A stretch of DNA of 64,000 nucleotides from contig JBGAFI010000004.1 in the NCBI GenBank assembly GCA_044227325.1, positions 186,001 to 250,000 on the forward strand. Reading direction: 5' to 3'. The notes beneath the pieces were generated by a model, which was not told the origin of the DNA, searched no databases, and worked only from the letters and a program-made list of their open reading frames with translations. A program made the translations under genes and the position numbers. This DNA is from PFJX01 sp044227325. Lineage in GTDB: Bacteria > Pseudomonadota > Gammaproteobacteria > Burkholderiales > Thiobacillaceae. Positions 27,787 to 36,669 of this stretch are shown here, piece after piece. Numbering within the stretch: position 1 is the first letter of the stretch; each line of letters opens with the position of its first letter.

Positions 27787-30511
27787 GCGTACCGGAATCT
27801 CTCCCGGGAACGTCCGTGGCCCGTCTACGTGGGGTGAGCCTGCGCTTCGGCAAGACACTGGCCCTGGACGATGTCAGCCTGGAAGTGCCGACGGGCTGCA
27901 TGGTGGGCCTGATTGGTCCGGATGGAGTGGGCAAGTCCAGCCTGTTCGCCCTGGTAGCGGGGGCGCGGGCAATCCAGACTGGACAGATACAGGTGTTGGA
28001 CGGGGACATGGCAGATGCCGAGCACCGTTCGGCGGTATGTCCCCGTGTGGCCTACATGCCCCAGGGCCTGGGCAGGAACCTGTATCCCACCTTGTCCGTA
28101 TACGAGAACGTGGATTTCTTTGCCGGCCTTTTCGGCCACGACCGCACCGCCCGGGCTCGGCGCATCGCCGACCTTCTTCACTCCACTGGTCTCGCTCCCT
28201 TCGCCGACCGGCCAGCTGGCAAGCTGTCCGGCGGCATGAAGCAGAAGCTGGGCTTGTGTTGCGCACTGATCCACGACCCGGACCTGTTGATCCTGGACGA
28301 ACCCACCACCGGCGTCGATCCTTTGTCCCGGCGACAATTCTGGGAACTGATCGAGCGCATCCGAGTACGTAGTCCGGGCATGAGCGTACTGGTGGCAACC
28401 GCTTACATGGAGGAAGCAGCCCGGTTCGACTGGCTGGTAGCGATGAACGATGGGCGCGTGCTGGCCACTGGAAGTCCGGCGGAATTACTTGCCAGTACCG
28501 GCAGCGACACACTCGAAGCGGCCTTCATTGCCCTGCTGCCCGAAGCGCAGCGGGAGGGCTACAAGCCTGTGGAGATCACTCCTTTCGCAACCGATGGCGA
28601 AGGTGAACCGGCTATCAAGGCCAACGACTTGACCATGCGGTTCGGCGATTTCACCGCCGTGGACCATGTCAGCTTCCGCATCCGGCGCGGCGAAATCTTC
28701 GGCTTCCTGGGCTCCAACGGCTGCGGCAAGACCACCACCATGAAGATGCTGACCGGCCTGTTGTCGGCCAGCGCTGGCGACGCATGGTTGTTCGGCAAGC
28801 AAGTGGACGCGCGTGACATCGAGACCCGGCGGCGGGTCGGTTACATGAGCCAGTCATTTTCCCTCTACGGCGAGCTTACGGTCCGCCAGAACCTGGTGCT
28901 GCACGCCCGACTGTTCCGCATGGAGAAGTCGCGCATCCCTGCCCGGGTGGCCGAGATGGCGCACAAGCTCGATCTCGATGCGGTCATGGACGAACTGCCC
29001 GAAGCCCTGCCTCTGGGCGTACGCCAGCGTCTGTCCTTGGCAGTGGCTATGATCCACGGCCCTGAGATGCTGATCCTGGACGAACCTACCTCGGGGGTCG
29101 ATCCCGTGGCACGGGACGCTTTTTGGCGCACTTTGATTTCGCTTTCCCGTGAGGACAAGGTCACCATCTTCATCTCAACCCATTTCATGAACGAGGCAGA
29201 GCGCTGCGATCGCATCTCTCTGATGCATGCCGGCCGGGTACTGATAAGCGACACGCCTGCCCTCATCGTTGAGCAGCGTGGCGTCCGCACTCTGGAAGAG
29301 GCCTTCATCAGCCATCTGGAAGCGGCCGGCGGCGCCGAGGCAGGCGAGCAGCCCGCGGACGTATCTCCCGATACAGCCAGGACGGTGCCGCAAGAGCAGT
29401 CCAGACCGACTTTCTTCGACCTGCGGCGACTGTTGAGCTATGCCCGCCGGGAAAACCTGGAATTGCGACGGGATCCGATACGCCTAACCCTAGCAATCCT
29501 AGGCAGCGTCTTGCTGATGTTGGTGATGGGCTATGGCATCACCCTGGATGTGGAAGACCTGGGCTTCGCCGTACTGGATCGGGATCAGACCAGCACCAGC
29601 CGGGACTACACCCTTGGCCTGTCCGGTTCACGCTATTTCGTGGAGCACGCTCCCATCCGCGACTACGCTGATCTGGATCGCCGCATGCGAGCGGGCGAGA
29701 TCAGCCTGGCCATCGAAATCCCCCCCGGCTTCGCCCGGGATGTGGCCCGGGGCACACCGGTGGAGGTAGGCGCCTGGATCGACGGTGCCATGCCCACCCG
29801 CGCCGAGACCGTGCGTGGCTACGTGCAGGGCATGCATGCCCATTGGCTCGCCAGCCGAGCGCGAGAAGCTTATGGCGAGGCGGCCATGACCGGTCTGGTC
29901 GACATCCAGTCCCGCTACCGTTACAACCCGGACGTCAAGAGCCTTCCGGCCATGGTGCCCGCGGTGATGCCCCTGCTGCTGATGCTGATCCCCGCCATCC
30001 TCACCGCTCTGTCGGTGGTACGAGAGAAGGAGCTGGGCTCCATCGTCAACCTGTATGTCACCCCGGTCACCTACCCTACGTCGCCCTGTCCATGTTCAGC
30101 TTCATGTTGCTGACTGCCATGGCGATCCTGCTGTTTGGGGTCCCTTTGAAGGGCAGTTTCCCGACCCTGGCGGTGGCGGCCCTGCTCTACGTGATCTCGT
30201 CCACCGCCTTCGGGTTGGTGGTCTCCGCCTTCACCCGCAGCCAGGTGGCCGCCCTGTTCGGCACCGCCCTGCTTTCCATCCTGCCCGCCGTGCAATTCTC
30301 CGGCCTGACCGACCCGGTATCGTCCCTTGAGGGCATGGGTCGAGCCATCGGGGAGATATTCCCCGCCACACACTTCCTCACCATCTCCCGGGGTACCTTC
30401 TCCAAGGGTCTCGATTTCGCCGACCTGAAGGCTGCCTTCCTGCCCCTGCTGATCGCGGCACCCGTCTTGATCGGCCTGGGGACGATTCTGCTCAGGAAGC
30501 AGGAGCACTGA
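27783..30511 (+). pseudogene. RbbA/YhiH-like ABC transporter with two ATPase domains, frameshifted
   Basis: The frame from 27,783 codes for two ABC ATPase domains and the start of a membrane domain. The first domain has GPDGVGKSS as Walker A, a KLSGGMKQKLGL signature and LLILDEPTTGVDP. The second has GSNGCGKTTT, a divergent signature and LILDEPTSGVDP. The frame reaches REKELGSIVNLYVTPVT and then a premature stop at 30,113. The rest of the permease (LPYVALSMFSFMLLTAMAIL and onward to 30,511) is in another frame from about 30,071. Relatives have about nine more residues (like RLEFLLGKQ) at the join, so a deletion of roughly 28 bp is likely. The two halves are otherwise intact. The exporter is probably inactive, unless translation resumes or the base calls are wrong. 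Confidence 0.82.
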
Positions 30512-30512
30512 C

Positions 30513-31634
30513 ATGCGTCTGGCCAACATCGGGGATCTGGGCGTCAAGGAACTGCGCAGTCTGGTGCGGGACCCGATCCTGCTGGTGCTCATCGTCTACG
30601 CCTTCACCGTCGGCGTGTACACGGCGGCCACCGCCATGCCGGAGACGCTCCACAAGGCGCCCATCGCCATCGTCGACGAGGATCGTTCACCCCTCTCCAG
30701 CCGCGTCGTAGATGCCTTCTATCCGCCCCAGTTCTTACCCCCGGTCCTTATCACCGAGGCAGAAATGGATGCCCGCATGGATGCGGGCCTGGATACCTTC
30801 GCCCTGGTGATTCCGCCCGATTTTCAGCTCGACGTACTGGCCGGGCGGTCGCCCACCGTCCAGCTCAACGTAGATGCCACCCGCATGACCCAGGCCTTCA
30901 GCGGTAATGGCAGCATCCAGTCCATCGTCACAAGCGAGGTGAATGCCTTTGCCCAGAAACACCGCTCGGCTGCGGCTCCTGCCATCGACCTGGCCCTACG
31001 GGCACGTTTCAACCCGGAGCTGAACAAATCCTGGTTCGGCGCCGTCATGGAGGTGATCAACAACGTCACCATGCTGTCCATCGTGCTCACCGGCGCGGCT
31101 TTGATCCGGGAGCGGGAACACGGCACCGTGGAGCACCTGCTGGTGATGCCGGTGACCCCCTTCGAGATCATGCTGAGCAAGGTGTGGGCCATGGGCCTGG
31201 TGGTGATCATCGCCACTCTGTGCGCCCTGGTCTTCATCGTCCAAGGCTTGTTGGCCGTGCCCATCGAGGGCTCAATCGCCCTGTTCATGGCCGGCACAGC
31301 CCTGCACCTGTTCGCCACCACCTCCATGGGCATCTTCCTGGGCACCGTGGCCCGCTCCATGCCCCAGTTCGGCCTGCTGCTCATGCTGATCCTGCTACCC
31401 CTTCAGGTGCTGTCCGGCGCGACGACACCCCGGGAGAGCATGCCCGAGGCCGTTCAGTTCATCATGATGGCAGCTCCCAATACCCATTTCGTCATGCTCG
31501 CCCAGGCCATCCTCTACCGGGGAGCGGGCCTCGGCGTGGTATGGCCCCAGTTCCTCGGCCTGGCGGCGATCGGCTCTGTGCTGTTCGGGCTATCGCTGGC
31601 CCGCTTCCGCAAGACGCTGGCAACGATGGCATGA
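30513..31634 (+). CDS. ABC-2 type exporter permease (YhhJ-like)
   Basis: This is a 373-residue permease. The plan is one N-terminal helix, a large periplasmic domain (about residues 45-175), then five helices to the C-terminus; the REREHGTVEHLLVMPVTPFEI block and LSGATTPRESMPE are typical of the ABC-2 family. In YhiI-RbbA-YhhJ systems this is the partner of the two-ATPase protein. It starts 1 bp after the end of that gene's 3' part and overlaps the HD-GYP gene by 4 bp. It is itself intact. Confidence 0.9.
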   Translation: MRLANIGDLGVKELRSLVRDPILLVLIVYAFTVGVYTAATAMPETLHKAPIAIVDEDRSPLSSRVVDAFYPPQFLPPVLITEAEMDARMDAGLDTFALVIPPDFQLDVLAGRSPTVQLNVDATRMTQAFSGNGSIQSIVTSEVNAFAQKHRSAAAPAIDLALRARFNPELNKSWFGAVMEVINNVTMLSIVLTGAALIREREHGTVEHLLVMPVTPFEIMLSKVWAMGLVVIIATLCALVFIVQGLLAVPIEGSIALFMAGTALHLFATTSMGIFLGTVARSMPQFGLLLMLILLPLQVLSGATTPRESMPEAVQFIMMAAPNTHFVMLAQAILYRGAGLGVVWPQFLGLAAIGSVLFGLSLARFRKTLATMA

Positions 31635-32977
31635 ATAATCAAACCATTCGCCCCCGCCTGAGCTCAGTCCACCGCAAGCTGATCTTTCGGCTGACGCTGG
31701 CCGCCGCGCTGCTCTCGGCGATACTCGGCACGGCTGCTTTCCTGTATGAGCAGTTGCAATTGCAGAAGCAGATCGCGGAGATGGCGCGGATCGGCATTGA
31801 AGTGTTGCGGCAAGAAGTGGACCGACAGTTGGCGATCCAGACCGGCTCCGTAGAACCTGGTAGGCACATCATGGACGATCTGGCCCGCAAGCCGCTCCAG
31901 ACCGAACTAGGTCGTTTCCCATTCGTCGCCCTATACGATGCCAAGCATCTCGAAATCAACCACGTCACGGATGCAAGCTCAGAGGACGTCCTCCTCTTTC
32001 AAGAAATTCTCGGCTCAATGCAGCCAGGTCACACGCCGACACGCATGGAATTGGGCAAGGTGCTACGCCTCGGTAAGTCACACGGCTTACCGTTCGTTGT
32101 GGCTATCGATGACGAACAAGGTCGCAACATCGCCTTCGTCAAAGGCTTCTTTATGCCCTCTGCGAAAACGGAGGCGGACATCCTACATACCGCGCGGCGT
32201 GCCTCGGTACTGGCCATCGTTTTCGTGGTAATCACCGCGCTGTTCATCTATCCCATCATTCGCGGACTAATCACCGGGCTCGAAAGGCAGAGCGTCCGCC
32301 TCGCATATGCCAACTTCGATACCATCAAGGTGCTAGGCAGCGCCATTGCCAAACGGGACAGCGACACTGACATCCACAATTACCGTGTCACCATCTACTC
32401 GATACGCTTGGGCGAGGCAGTCGGCCTGGACGAGAAGCACATGCGTAGCCTCATTAAGGGCGCGTTCCTGCATGACGTCGGCAAGATCGCCATCCGAGAC
32501 AAAATACTGCTGAAGCCGGGCCGGCTCGACACCGAGGAGTTCGTCGAAATGCAAAGCCACGTTCAGCATGGTCTCGATATACTCGCTCACTCAAGTTGGC
32601 TGTCCGACGCTGCCCAGGTGGTCGGCTGCCACCACGAAAAGTTCGACGGCAGCGGCTATCCAAGCCATCTTGCCGGTGAAGATATCCCAATTTCCGCGCG
32701 TATCTTTGCCGTGGCCGATGTATTTGATGCACTGACTTCGGCGCGCCCATACAAACCAGCGTTGACTATCGAACAAGCCCTAAATGTGCTGCGTGGAGGG
32801 GCCGGCCACCATTTCGATCCCGTCCTGGTTTCGCTATTCGAACCACTAGCGCCAAGTCTACATGCGGCAATTAGTCGTCAAATGGGGGCGCTTGACCAGA
32901 CACTCGACGGGATGGTGCAGCGTTATTTCACAAATCTGCGTGAAGAGGAGTTGAACTATGCCGTCAATGTTCTTTGA
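31631..32977 (+). CDS. Membrane-bound HD-GYP cyclic-di-GMP phosphodiesterase
   Basis: This is a 448-residue protein. The ATG at 31,631 overlaps the permease stop; an ORF start further upstream lies in another gene. Two membrane helices (about residues 15-35 and 195-215) enclose a periplasmic sensor domain. The HD-GYP domain (about 225-430) keeps all metal and catalytic motifs: HNYRV, LHDVGKIAI, CHHEKFDGSGYP and AVADVFDALTSARPY. HD-GYP enzymes degrade cyclic di-GMP. Joining it to an exporter operon would couple transport or an envelope signal to second-messenger level. A strong terminator follows at 33,213-33,235. Confidence 0.92.
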   Translation: MNNQTIRPRLSSVHRKLIFRLTLAAALLSAILGTAAFLYEQLQLQKQIAEMARIGIEVLRQEVDRQLAIQTGSVEPGRHIMDDLARKPLQTELGRFPFVALYDAKHLEINHVTDASSEDVLLFQEILGSMQPGHTPTRMELGKVLRLGKSHGLPFVVAIDDEQGRNIAFVKGFFMPSAKTEADILHTARRASVLAIVFVVITALFIYPIIRGLITGLERQSVRLAYANFDTIKVLGSAIAKRDSDTDIHNYRVTIYSIRLGEAVGLDEKHMRSLIKGAFLHDVGKIAIRDKILLKPGRLDTEEFVEMQSHVQHGLDILAHSSWLSDAAQVVGCHHEKFDGSGYPSHLAGEDIPISARIFAVADVFDALTSARPYKPALTIEQALNVLRGGAGHHFDPVLVSLFEPLAPSLHAAISRQMGALDQTLDGMVQRYFTNLREEELNYAVNVL

Positions 32978-33212
32978 GTGAATAGGGCAGATATTTTCGG
33001 CCGCCGAACTGCATAGTGCATCGCTGCCCGAAGCTCTGAACAAGAACACTGTATCGAGCCACCACTTTATGTAGCCTCAGATCGAAGGCGACGAAGTTGA
33101 TTGGCGGAAAACGTATGAAGCGTGATCCCTCTTTTCTGCGTGTCAGGTGATGTATTGAATCAGATAATTTTTGTCCTCCCTCCCTGATCGCCGCAATGGC
33201 GATCTTTTCAAG

Positions 33213-33235
33213 GCGCCCATCAGGGCGCTTTTTTT
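33213..33235 (+). terminator. Rho-independent terminator after the cargo operon
   Basis: Stem GCGCCC / GGGCGC with loop ATCA, followed by seven T. A second hairpin GATCGCC-GCAAT-GGCGATC with TTTT lies just before it (33,186-33,208). Both end the rightward cargo operon. Confidence 0.85.
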
Positions 33236-33368
33236 ATGTCCGTCTTCGAAGAGAGAATCCGTATGAAGCCGAACATAGTTAGTTGTGCTCGGCCAACCCA
33301 CCTGAAAGACCAGATCCCGTCAGTTGCGCTGTGCACTATCCGACTCAGCTATTTCCCGCTGGCTGCAT

Positions 33369-33376
33369 CTAGTCTG
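33369..33376. repeat. Target-site duplication of the IS256-family element, left copy
   Basis: CTAGTCTG at the left edge of the IS, identical to 34,741-34,748. Eight bp is typical of IS256-family insertion. Confidence 0.8.
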
Positions 33377-34740
33377 GGTTGTGTACGTCAAGTTGTGCAA
33401 ATTGGCAGTCATGGCTGAGGTTGCTCCGGTGGCCGGTCAGGCGGCCAGTCTCAACACCTCCTTTTTCTGCTCGGCCAACAGGCTCATGTTCAGGTAGCGG
33501 TGGTCCTCCAGCCAGGTCTCATGCTTTTCGACGCACAGGGCCCGGATCAACCGCAGACAGGATTCGGCATTGGGGAAGATACGGACCACCAAGGTCCGTC
33601 GCTTGATCTCCTCGTTCAACCGCTCCAGCATGTTCGTGCTCTTCAGGTGCTTGTGGTGGGGCCGGGGTAGCCGGTAGAAGGTCAGCGTCTCACCGATATT
33701 CGACTCGACCCAGTCCACCAGCTTCGGATACTTGCCCGACCATTTCCCGATCCAGGCCGCCAGATCCCGCTGTGCCTCCTGGTGGTCGCGACGGTCATAC
33801 AGCCAGCGCAGCTCCTGCAGGCAGTCGTCGTCGGCCTTCCTCGGCAAGTAGTCGAGCGCGTTGCGCAGGAAGTGCACATAGCAGCGCTGCCACGACGCCT
33901 CCGGCAGGACTTCCCCAATCGCCCGCTTCAACCCGGCATGGTCGTCCGAGACCACAAACTCCACCCCGGACAGCCCTCGTTCCTTCAGTCTCACCAGGAA
34001 GTCGCGCCAGGAGCTGCGGCTCTCCCGATTCGCCAGCTCCACCGCCAATACCTGCCGCTGGCCGTCCCAGTTGATCCCGATCGCCACGAGCACAGCCTGG
34101 CTCTGGATCACCGAATCCACCCGCACCTTCTCATAGCGCGCGTCCAGGATCAGGTAGGGGTACTCTTCCTCTAGCGCCCGGCTGGCAAACCGCGCCAGGC
34201 TCTCGTCCAGCCCCTTGTTGATCTGGCTGATCGTCGAGGCCGAGAAGCTGTGGCCGCACAATTCCTCCGTGATCGCCTTCACCTTCCGAGTCGAGACACC
34301 CTGGACGTACATCTCCGCCAGGGTGGACACCAGCGCCTTCTCGCTCCGCTGGTAGCGTTCGAACAGCGACGTCGAGAACTCGCCGTTCCGGTCACGGGGC
34401 ACCGCCAGTTCCAGCTTGCCGATCCGGGTGACTAGGTTCCGGCTGTAGTACCCGGCCCGGTAACCTTGCCGCTGGTCCGTGCGCTCGCCCGGCGCCGCCC
34501 CGAGAAACTCAGTCATCTCGCCGTCCAGGACCGTCTGCAAGGCTTCGCGCATCAGGTCCTTCAGCACATCCTTCTCGCTGCTGAACAGTTCCACCAGCGA
34601 TAGCTTCGTCTTATGCTCCTTCATGGTCATGGTTTGCCCTCCTACGGGTTCAAGGTCGATCTGCACAATCAACCTCTTACCATGATCACCTCTACGATTC
34701 CTGCTCAGAATCGCTTTTGCACATAACTTCGCACACTACC
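33377..34740. mobile_element. IS256-family insertion sequence
   Basis: This is a 1,364-bp element with a single transposase gene on the minus strand. The ends are imperfect inverted repeats: GGTTGTGTACGTCAAGTTGT on the left and GGTAGTGTGCGAAGTTATGT on the right (read inward). CTAGTCTG flanks it as an 8-bp direct repeat. It is inserted in the last codons of the ICE integrase gene. The intact transposase and clean duplication suggest a recent insertion. Confidence 0.88.
33437..34630 (-). CDS. IS256-family (mutator-type) transposase
   Basis: This is a 397-residue DDE transposase. The catalytic residues lie in LILDARYEKVR, VVSDDHAGLK and TNMLERLNEEIKRRT, the last with the family-specific Glu. 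The QRCYVHFLRNAL block between the second Asp and the Glu is typical of IS256. The ATG at 34,630 is preferred because GTAGGAGGGCAAACC precedes it. It is the only gene of the IS and looks complete. Confidence 0.95.
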   Translation of the reverse strand: MTMKEHKTKLSLVELFSSEKDVLKDLMREALQTVLDGEMTEFLGAAPGERTDQRQGYRAGYYSRNLVTRIGKLELAVPRDRNGEFSTSLFERYQRSEKALVSTLAEMYVQGVSTRKVKAITEELCGHSFSASTISQINKGLDESLARFASRALEEEYPYLILDARYEKVRVDSVIQSQAVLVAIGINWDGQRQVLAVELANRESRSSWRDFLVRLKERGLSGVEFVVSDDHAGLKRAIGEVLPEASWQRCYVHFLRNALDYLPRKADDDCLQELRWLYDRRDHQEAQRDLAAWIGKWSGKYPKLVDWVESNIGETLTFYRLPRPHHKHLKSTNMLERLNEEIKRRTLVVRIFPNAESCLRLIRALCVEKHETWLEDHRYLNMSLLAEQKKEVLRLAA

Positions 34741-35980
34741 CTAGTCTGGCCCCCTCTTGCGCCAAGCCGAATATGGCTGCTTGAGCTTTTTCCATAGCAT
34801 GCTTGACCGGATCCACAGATAGCCTCGCATATATCGCCGTGGATTGCGGATCCTTGTGACCCAACGCCCCTCCCGTAACCACCAGACTCGCGCCTTCGAT
34901 CACCATCCAGCTCGCGAGAGAACGGCGCAGATCATGCAGCCGCACGCCAGTCAGATCGGCGCGCTTCAGTAAACGCTGCCAGGCGCCCTTTGGAGGCGTG
35001 ATGTAGCCTGTCTTGCTATCCGACGGGAAGACATACTCCCCCGAAGCCCCTTGTTGGCGTCGCTTCAGGATTTCCAGGGTCGCGCTAGTGAGGGGCACCA
35101 CCAGGACATCACCATTTTTGGAATGCTCGCTGGGAACGCGCCAGCGCCCAAGCGTCAGGTCCAAGTCCTCCCAGCGCATCGCAAGCACATTGCTGCGCCG
35201 GGCTCCGGTCAGCAACAGCAGCAGGAGGGCATCTCGGGTCGCTTCGCCTTCGACTTCACTCAATGCCGCGAAAAAGCGTGGGATCTCATCGGCTTGGAGG
35301 AAACGGTCTCGCTTCTGCTCACGGAACTTCTCGACGCCCGCGGCTGGATTTTCAAGACTGATCAGGCCCATCTTCTTCAGTCGATTGAAGATCGCCCGCA
35401 ACAGTTCGAGCATCCGATTGGATGAGTACGTTCCGCACGTGAGGCCAAGATTCGCGTGAAGCTTCGTTACATCCTCGCGCCGGATAGCCGAGAGCTTCCG
35501 GTTGGTCCAATCCACTGCGCCATCGGGCTTGGTTCTCTCGCGACCGTGGCGCTTGCGGTTCCCGTCAGGCAACTTGCCCAGATAGAGATCGAACATGTCC
35601 CGCATGGCGGGGATGGTCTTCAGTCCATGGGGTATGGCGTAGCGGTTGAGGTAGGTATCGAAAGCCTCCCGCAGGGTCATCTCGGCGCGCTTCTCCCGCT
35701 TCACATCAGCAGGGTTGCGACCGTTGGCAATTTCACCATTCAGCTTGGTCGCAGCCTTGCGGGCTTGTTCCACGGTCATTGCCGGATAACCACCAAGACG
35801 CACCCACTCCGCGCGATTCTCTATCCAACGCACCAGATAAAACGATTTGGCGCCTGCACTGGTGACGCGAAGCGCCAGTCCTTTGACCTCATCATCAAAC
35901 CAGGTCGCACGCCTGCCCTGTGCAGGCAGTGGCAACTTGTCGATGGTGGTTTTGTTGAAGCGAATCTTGCTCTCGGACAC
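34736..35980 (-). CDS. int: P4-type tyrosine recombinase (ICE integrase) with IS-altered C-terminus
   Basis: This is a 414-residue integrase. The N-terminus is the DUF4102-type arm-binding domain (LPAQGRRATWFDDEVKGLA). The catalytic domain holds TGARRSNVLAMRW (first Arg), HDLRRSLASW (His-x-x-Arg), GALGHKD and the nucleophile region AIYARL. It should catalyse integration and excision at the tRNA-Arg site 190 bp away. The last codons are unusual: the TAG stop comes from the end of the IS256 element (CTA GGG TAG). Removing the IS and one duplication restores codons for LDAASGK and a TAG at 33,349-33,351. The change affects only the tail after the catalytic Tyr, so activity may be kept. Confidence 0.93.
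   Translation of the reverse strand: MSESKIRFNKTTIDKLPLPAQGRRATWFDDEVKGLALRVTSAGAKSFYLVRWIENRAEWVRLGGYPAMTVEQARKAATKLNGEIANGRNPADVKREKRAEMTLREAFDTYLNRYAIPHGLKTIPAMRDMFDLYLGKLPDGNRKRHGRERTKPDGAVDWTNRKLSAIRREDVTKLHANLGLTCGTYSSNRMLELLRAIFNRLKKMGLISLENPAAGVEKFREQKRDRFLQADEIPRFFAALSEVEGEATRDALLLLLLTGARRSNVLAMRWEDLDLTLGRWRVPSEHSKNGDVLVVPLTSATLEILKRRQQGASGEYVFPSDSKTGYITPPKGAWQRLLKRADLTGVRLHDLRRSLASWMVIEGASLVVTGGALGHKDPQSTAIYARLSVDPVKHAMEKAQAAIFGLAQEGARLG
34741..34748. repeat. Target-site duplication of the IS256-family element, right copy
   Basis: CTAGTCTG, identical to 33,369-33,376, at the right edge of the IS and inside the 3' end of the integrase gene. Confidence 0.8.
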
Positions 35981-36165
35981 AATCTCCCCTTTCGTAAAGC
36001 CGCTGTAATTTTCGACAAACTGCCCGCTTTTGGGCTAAGGCCGGGCTAAGGAATTGCAGCTAACCCCATAAAGCCTAGTTGTGTCATGTATAGCATAACC
36101 AACTGTTTTTATGGATTTTAATAGGGTGCGTTAAGGTTGGGAAAAGTACGAAAAACCACTCCAAA

Positions 36166-36215
36166 TCCGGCTACGAACCAGGGGGTCGTGGGTTCGAATC
36201 CTGCCGGGCGCGCCA
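36166..36215 (+). other. ICE attachment site: 3' part of a tRNA-Arg gene
   Basis: About 50 nt read as the 3' half of a tRNA: anticodon arm with loop CTACGAA, variable region, T arm around GGTTCGAATCC, acceptor strand CGGGCGC, discriminator G and encoded CCA at 36,213-36,215. The loop matches tRNA-Arg(ACG). No 5' half (acceptor strand GCGCCCG, D arm) precedes it, so this is the partial copy made at one end when an element enters a tRNA 3' end. The tRNA points away from the element, and the integrase gene is adjacent. The intact tRNA should be at the other, unseen end. Confidence 0.8.
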
Positions 36216-36221
36216 AATTGA

Positions 36222-36251
36222 ACAAGGGCTTGCGGAAACGCAAGCCCTTGT
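36222..36251 (+). terminator. Terminator of the original tRNA-Arg transcript
   Basis: A 13-bp perfect stem ACAAGGGCTTGCG / CGCAAGCCCTTGT with a GAAA tetraloop starts 7 nt after the CCA of the tRNA fragment. It is followed by a weak T run (TCGTTT). Confidence 0.75.
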
Positions 36252-36669
36252 CGTTTGAGCCATCCACGATGGCGCCTGAATCGCCCCGGAGGGACGCGCC
36301 GCGAGCGGGCGAGCTTCGGTTGTCCATCGGGACGTGCCACCCGCTGTGACGGCGCCTCAAGCCCAAGCTGCCTGTGCAATGCGGAAGTACAACCAGAACC
36401 GGAACGTTAGCGACGACAGGCGCCCCCCGCATTGCCGCATGGCGCTGCACTATCCGGCCTGTGGGCGACCGCTTCGCCTTGCCGCGGGCGCCTGAACAAA
36501 AACCTGTTCGAGAACTTGCTTGGCGGCGTCGCCATGCTCCGGCGACCGGGACACGTCGAGCTTCATGCCATCACGGCCGGCTCAAGAAGCAAGCATCGTC
36601 CCGCGCCGAATCGCTCGCGCCGCGAGCCGGCACCGCGGCGGTCCGAGTGGGGCCGTGGGAACGGGGTGC
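36252..36669. other. Intergenic region between the attachment site and the TusA gene
   Basis: These 418 bp hold no gene I can support. Short high-GC frames occur on both strands, including a 38-codon minus-strand one ending near 36,470, but none has a family signature. I see no promoter or repeat. Confidence 0.5.

Larger units (their letters stand above)
32978..33376. other. Intergenic region between the HD-GYP gene and the IS element
   Basis: No gene is supported here. The region holds two tandem hairpins (33,186-33,204 and 33,213-33,228), the second followed by a T run. It also holds the former 3' end of the integrase gene: read on the minus strand from 33,377, the codons for ...DAASGK and a TAG at 33,351-33,349 follow the target-site duplication. 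Confidence 0.7.
1..36215. mobile_element. Right part of an integrative and conjugative element (PFGI-1/SPI-7/ICEclc class), left end outside the window
   Basis: The block carries the conserved replication/partition gene set of this ICE class (SSB, DUF3158, TIGR03761, STY4528-type, DUF2857, ParB, ParA, AlpA-like) between 2.1 and 9.4 kb. A cargo of efflux and envelope genes follows, then a tyrosine integrase at 34.7-36.0 kb, and the block ends at a partial 3' tRNA-Arg sequence at 36,166-36,215. No type IV secretion or relaxase gene is visible; these would lie to the left. The usual DnaB helicase gene between ParA and ParB is absent. The intact tRNA-Arg should mark the other end of the element. 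The class assignment rests on gene order and family resemblance; the left boundary is unknown. Confidence 0.85.

Noticed and set aside
36131..36450. Minus-strand frames with protein-like text near the tRNA (for example GRIRTHDPLVRSR and LARPAGFEPTTPW)
   Set aside because: These are the well-known false translations of tRNA 3' ends; the DNA is the attachment site.
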